From positions 7,262,001-7,326,000 of the forward strand of contig NC_133016.1 in the NCBI RefSeq assembly GCF_048564905.1: 64,000 nucleotides of DNA, written 5' to 3'. Source of the DNA: Vicugna pacos (taxonomy: Eukaryota > Chordata > Mammalia > Artiodactyla > Camelidae). This document shows, piece by piece, positions 60,111-64,000 of the stretch (the first letter of the stretch is position 1; each line of letters starts with the position of its first letter). A model generated the notes under the pieces. It saw only the letters and a program-made list of their open reading frames with translations, had not been told where the DNA came from and made no database searches. The translations under genes were made by a program, and so were the position numbers.

Positions 60111-61344
60111 TAGGTGGTCACAAGTTCAAGGGTGAAGGTAAAACAAAATCTCCACATAGTCTTTGCCTTTGAATCAAGTAAATGCACTCATAATTCCAAA
60201 CAATAACTACAAAAAATCTAAATTATAAAAAGGCCTATACATGAACACAAATGGAGACAAATCAACCTAACCTTGTATCAGCTTCACAGCATTAACACAG
60301 AAAAAATAATTTATGTCAAGTAATTTAAGGAAAGGTGTTGACTGCACTTTACAATTGTACTTTCAGTTGACGCATTTGAAAGAAAAAAAAGTACAAGGAA
60401 ATTAAAAATTTCACACTGTAGTGTTATTTTTAGTTACATTTTGCAAGATAAAATGTAAGTAATTATTATGTTAATTACATTACAAATCAAGAATTTTGGG
60501 TTAGGAGAAAATATGTACAATTATAAAACATGACAAAAGCACTAAAATGTTAAAATTAAACTGGAACTTTCAATATGAATTCATGGACTTTAGATATATG
60601 TATATATAAGCATTTAGTAGATTTAATGTATATAATTATATATATAAATAAATGCATGTTTAAATGTTTATATTATATGTTTACGTATAAAACTTACATA
60701 CATGTATGCATGTATATATACATTTTTTGGCTCTGTCTACTGAAATTTCTGGGAAGCAACTTGACCTCAGTAATAATAAGAAACGCAAACATCAAGTGGA
60801 GATTTCTAATGCCATTCTACATGAAATAAAGTCAGGGATCCTTGAAGAATGGTTGATTCCAGGAGTAAAACAAGGAGCCACAAAATGAGCCTGGGGTATT
60901 ATATGTGGTGGAAAAAGGGGAACCTTGTAGCAATTTAGGGGGCTGTATAAACAGGATATCTGCTTGAAGGGAATTCCACTATTAAAGTTTGCCAAAAAAT
61001 AATTATTTTATTGGATAAATATCATTGAATTATTAAAAATCCATTAACTCCTAATTATTAATCATGATAGGGAAAGCTAGACAAAACTCAAATGTTATCA
61101 TTAAAGATAGCTATTAAACCTGTTTACTCTTTGAAAATAAAGAAATTTAACAGAGAAAATTAAACATTGATCCAACCGTCACAGCAGAAAGTCTTTGTCA
61201 GGATAACCAAAGGGGATCAGTCAATAAGGGAATAAACTACTTTGAAAATTCGTAATTTTATAACTCCATAATTATACATATATGTATATGAGAAAAAAAT
61301 TATTTCAAGTATCAGTAATTGCTTTCAACAGTGTTAAGGCAATG
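60111..61344. other. AT-rich unique DNA
   Basis: Contains a TA-rich stretch at about 60594-60722. No exon; the 84-codon forward frame at 60575-60829 derives from it. Confidence 0.55.
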
Positions 61345-61995
61345 GTTGATCTCAAAGAAATATCTACACTCCCATGTTCACTTCAGCATTTTTTACAGTA
61401 GCCACGATAGAAAAATAATGTACATGTTATTAACAAATGAATATATAAAGAAGATGTGATATATAGCCATAAAAATGAAAAAACATAGTCATAAAAAAGA
61501 AAAATCCCGCCATGTGTGACAACATGGATGGACTTTGAGGGCATTATGCTAAGTGAAATAAACCAGACAGAGAAAGATAAACACTGTACGATCTCACTTA
61601 CTGGAATCTAAAAAAAGCAAAACCCAGAGAAACATAGAGTAGATTGGTGGCTGCCAGGGGCTCGGTGGGTGGGAGAAATGAGGAAATATAAGTCAAAGGG
61701 CATAAACTTCCAGTTATAAAATGAATAAATTCTTGGGATCTAATATTCAGCGTGGTAACGACGGTAAAAAAATATTGTATTATATACTTTAAAGTTGCTA
61801 AGAAATGAATCTTAAATGTTCTCACCATACAAAAAAAAAATGTGGTTATGTGAAGTGATGCGTGTGTTCACTAATCTTATTGTGATAATCATTTCACAAA
61901 ATATATATGTATCAAATCATCACGTTGTATACCTTAAACTCACAAAATGCCATACATCAATTATATCCTCAACAAAGCTGGAAAAAAACAATGAC
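61345..61995 (+). mobile_element. LINE-1 (L1MA-like) 3' end, 0.65 kb
   Basis: 'ctacactcccatgttcactt' (ORF2 C-terminus), 'gacaacatggatggactttg', 'gacagagaaagataaacact', 'ggtggctgccaggggctcgg', 'aaagggcataaacttccagt', 'atcaaatcatcacgttgtat', 'accttaaactcacaaaatgc' and the end 'tcctcaacaaagctggaaaa'. This is the L1MA 3' UTR, complete at its 3' end and truncated at 5'. Confidence 0.88.
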
Positions 61996-62094
61996 TATAT
62001 TTCTGCATGGAGGTCATCCCTAGTGCATTCCAGCAGATGAAATGATTGCAAAACCAGATCCGGGGCCACTGTGTTCATACTCTGTTGTTTTACT
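61996..62094. other. Short unique stretch
   Basis: No element recognised. Confidence 0.5.
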
Positions 62095-62235
62095 CCTCAC
62101 AGCAGCAGCCTTTGCTTGCATGCTGATTCTCCTACGAGCTGATCCCATCTTTACACCGTTGATTCCTGTATGCCTAGCACAACGTTTAGCTCATTCCAGG
62201 AATTCAGCAAGTGTTTGCAGACTGCACTGAAGGAT
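62095..62235 (+). repeat. LINE-2 3' end
   Basis: 'gttgattcctgtatgcctag', 'cacaacgtttagctcattcc' and 'aattcagcaagtgtttgcag' resemble the L2 terminus. Confidence 0.5.
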
Positions 62236-64000
62236 TCTGTAACTAAGCTCCCAGCACAAAAGAGTCTGTTGTGATTAAATGATTGATAAGCTGAGGAGAT
62301 GCAGGGACAGAAAAGGAGATTCCAGAATCACCACCGTGTGTGCTAGGTGACGCCACATTATTTCCTCTTGCTGGGTTGCCTGGAAGGTTGTTTCAGTTGT
62401 GATAGAGCTTTGATTCTTCACCCAACTTAGAACCTCTAAATATACTCACTGTGATTATCTTTGAGGAATTAAAAAAATAATCCAAAATACATAAACCCTA
62501 ACTTGCACTTTCTCAGACAATTCAAAGTAGCATTGCATCTGCAGATAAAGGAGGCAGGGAGTCATGAAGAAAATTCAGAGCACGAATAGAACGTTCTCTA
62601 TGTTGTGCCTTTCAAATTTGCGTATTTACGATTCATCCACTGTGATTTCAAGTGTCACATCCCTTCAAAAAAATCTCCACTTCTCTTCGACTCTGATATC
62701 AAATTCAGTTCTAGATTTTTGCACGTGTTCCTGTTTGAATTCAGGTTTAAAGGGGAACTCCTATTTTTGTTCTTTTTTTTCTCCTCTATTTTGATACATA
62801 AAACACACCTGACAGAGCTGTACCCTTTAACTGCAAAACAAAAGCATCGACTGCACCCTGTAAATATTTGGACAGATTTCTTAAATAAATATGCAATTTT
62901 ATCTTTACATCTGGAGGCTTTATTTAATCCCTTAACTGGAAAAACGTGAAACTGTCATTGTGTAATGCTGATCAGTATAACACGGACTTGTTAGCTATTT
63001 TTACGAGTTGTGTTTTCCTCCCTCCTGTGCTCACGGTGACTGGGAACTGAGATATACTAAAGTGTGCGAGACAGAAAAACAAGGGTGTAAATCTTAAGTG
63101 CATTTCTGAAGCAGCAACAGAGATGATTCTGCAAGTGTGATACGCATAGAAACAGTAAAGGCCTCAATATGTTCAGAGCTCCTTCATCAAGCAGATACAT
63201 TTGCAAAGCATTGGAGCCAGCGGGTTGGCTCCTTCGATATGAGCTGTCTGAATTATGTTGACAATCTAATAATGCGGCTGAGTAGCTAACGGCTGATGCA
63301 GGCCTTCAGGAGTTAGTAATGTTGCTGCAACATTTTACAACATTAATGGCATCATGGAGATAAATGAGACTAATATAGTTTGAAAATGATCATCTCTCTT
63401 GTTTTAAAGAAAGATTTAAAATGTATAAATATTATATATTTATATGCCTAGGCCTCATCATTCACATTACGTGTCTTAGCAAACTGTGCATTGCATATAA
63501 AGTGGAAGACACCAACAGTGGTAGGGAGTCTCTGTGAAATTTAACTTAACATTTTCCTGAAAAGGCTAATTAAGGTACAATACATAATAGAGACTGATTT
63601 CAAATTCAAAGATGACTTCTAAGAGAGAAGAGCACACACATTTTTTCTGAACATTGGCTATATCCTTGTTTTAGAAAAAACCTCATAAAATAATACATGA
63701 AAAAGTAATGAAATGTGAGTGAACATGTCGACAGAAATGATATACACGGTAAGATGCTTTATAACTATATGTGATGGCATTTTAAATACAGTCAAAATAC
63801 TGCTCTGCATAGCACTTCAAACAAATGGTGGGTGATTTTATTTCATTCAATTTTAAACAGTAACATATTAAACTAAAGGAGACTTGGTATAACAGAAGCT
63901 CAAGATGATTTATTATGAACTGTTTTGTATTCAATATTACTTCCTTAACATACTTTTAATACATATTAAGAAAAACATCAGCTAGAAATGAACGTAAGTA
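62236..64000. other. Unique DNA with a candidate conserved block
   Basis: No gene recognised; the forward 114-codon frame (62605-62949) is phenylalanine-rich without a domain. The block 63170-63420 has retained CpGs and homeodomain-like cores ('caatctaataatgcggctga', 'gtagctaacggctgatgcag') and may be a conserved element. The last 300 bases are AT-rich. Confidence 0.45.

Noticed and set aside
1-64000. tRNA, snRNA, rRNA or miRNA genes
   Set aside because: No A/B-box pair with a cloverleaf outside MIR-derived sequence, and no recognised small-RNA gene. The hairpins at 24.3 and 60.1 kb do not resemble a miRNA precursor.

Overview
The window reads as 64 kb of mammalian nuclear DNA with no protein-coding gene, RNA gene, CRISPR array or intact mobile element that I can support. 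It is AT-rich and CpG-poor, and every open frame is short (165 codons at most) and falls in a repeat, in simple sequence or in unrecognised DNA. It could be intergenic DNA or the inside of a long intron; the sequence alone does not decide.

Host. The youngest LINE-1 3' ends (5639-6186, 10438-11125, 2676-2900, 24351-24517) carry the 3' UTR typical of Cetartiodactyla ('tatagcacagggaa' followed by 'acaacattgtaaa' and a terminal 'caataaaa'). The variant at 5639-6186 is one I associate with camelids. No Alu, rodent B1/B2, BovB, pig PRE1 or carnivore SINE was recognised. A camelid is the best guess, but it rests on remembered consensus sequences.

Layout. 0-6 kb: unique DNA with a CpG cluster, a target-site-flanked L1 tail, a MER3-like hAT element, an old MaLR LTR and a young L1 3' end. 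6-12.5 kb: AT-rich DNA with fossil L1, L2 and MIR pieces and a 0.7 kb L1 tail. 12.5-15 kb: a reverse MaLR LTR, an unrecognised moderately GC-rich block with a CRE/CCAAT pair, and a CpG cluster. 15-28 kb: mostly unique DNA with several MIRs, one hAT fragment, two adjacent hairpins beside an L1 tail and a strong G-quadruplex motif. 28-32 kb: old LTR and reverse L1 pieces, and a chimeric L1 tail. 32-40 kb: long AT-rich unique DNA with MIR and L2 remnants and two CpG-rich patches. 40-43.2 kb: an LTR-like repeat, a CpG-rich L1 ORF2 fossil, and an L1 fragment carrying a short array of CTCF-like motifs. 43-50 kb: MIRs, a sense/antisense/sense L1 mosaic and a long L2 3' end. 50-54 kb: a CA-rich microsatellite and an old L1 with an 86-bp tandem duplication. 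54-64 kb: mostly unique DNA with candidate conserved non-coding elements, a perfect 16-bp-arm palindrome and an L1MA-like tail.

No genes work together here. The interest lies in repeat history and in possible regulatory DNA (CTCF-like array, G-quadruplex with an Sp1 box, CRE/CCAAT pair, CpG-retaining blocks). I found no credible new biological system. All repeat names come from memory of consensus sequences and should be confirmed with RepeatMasker.
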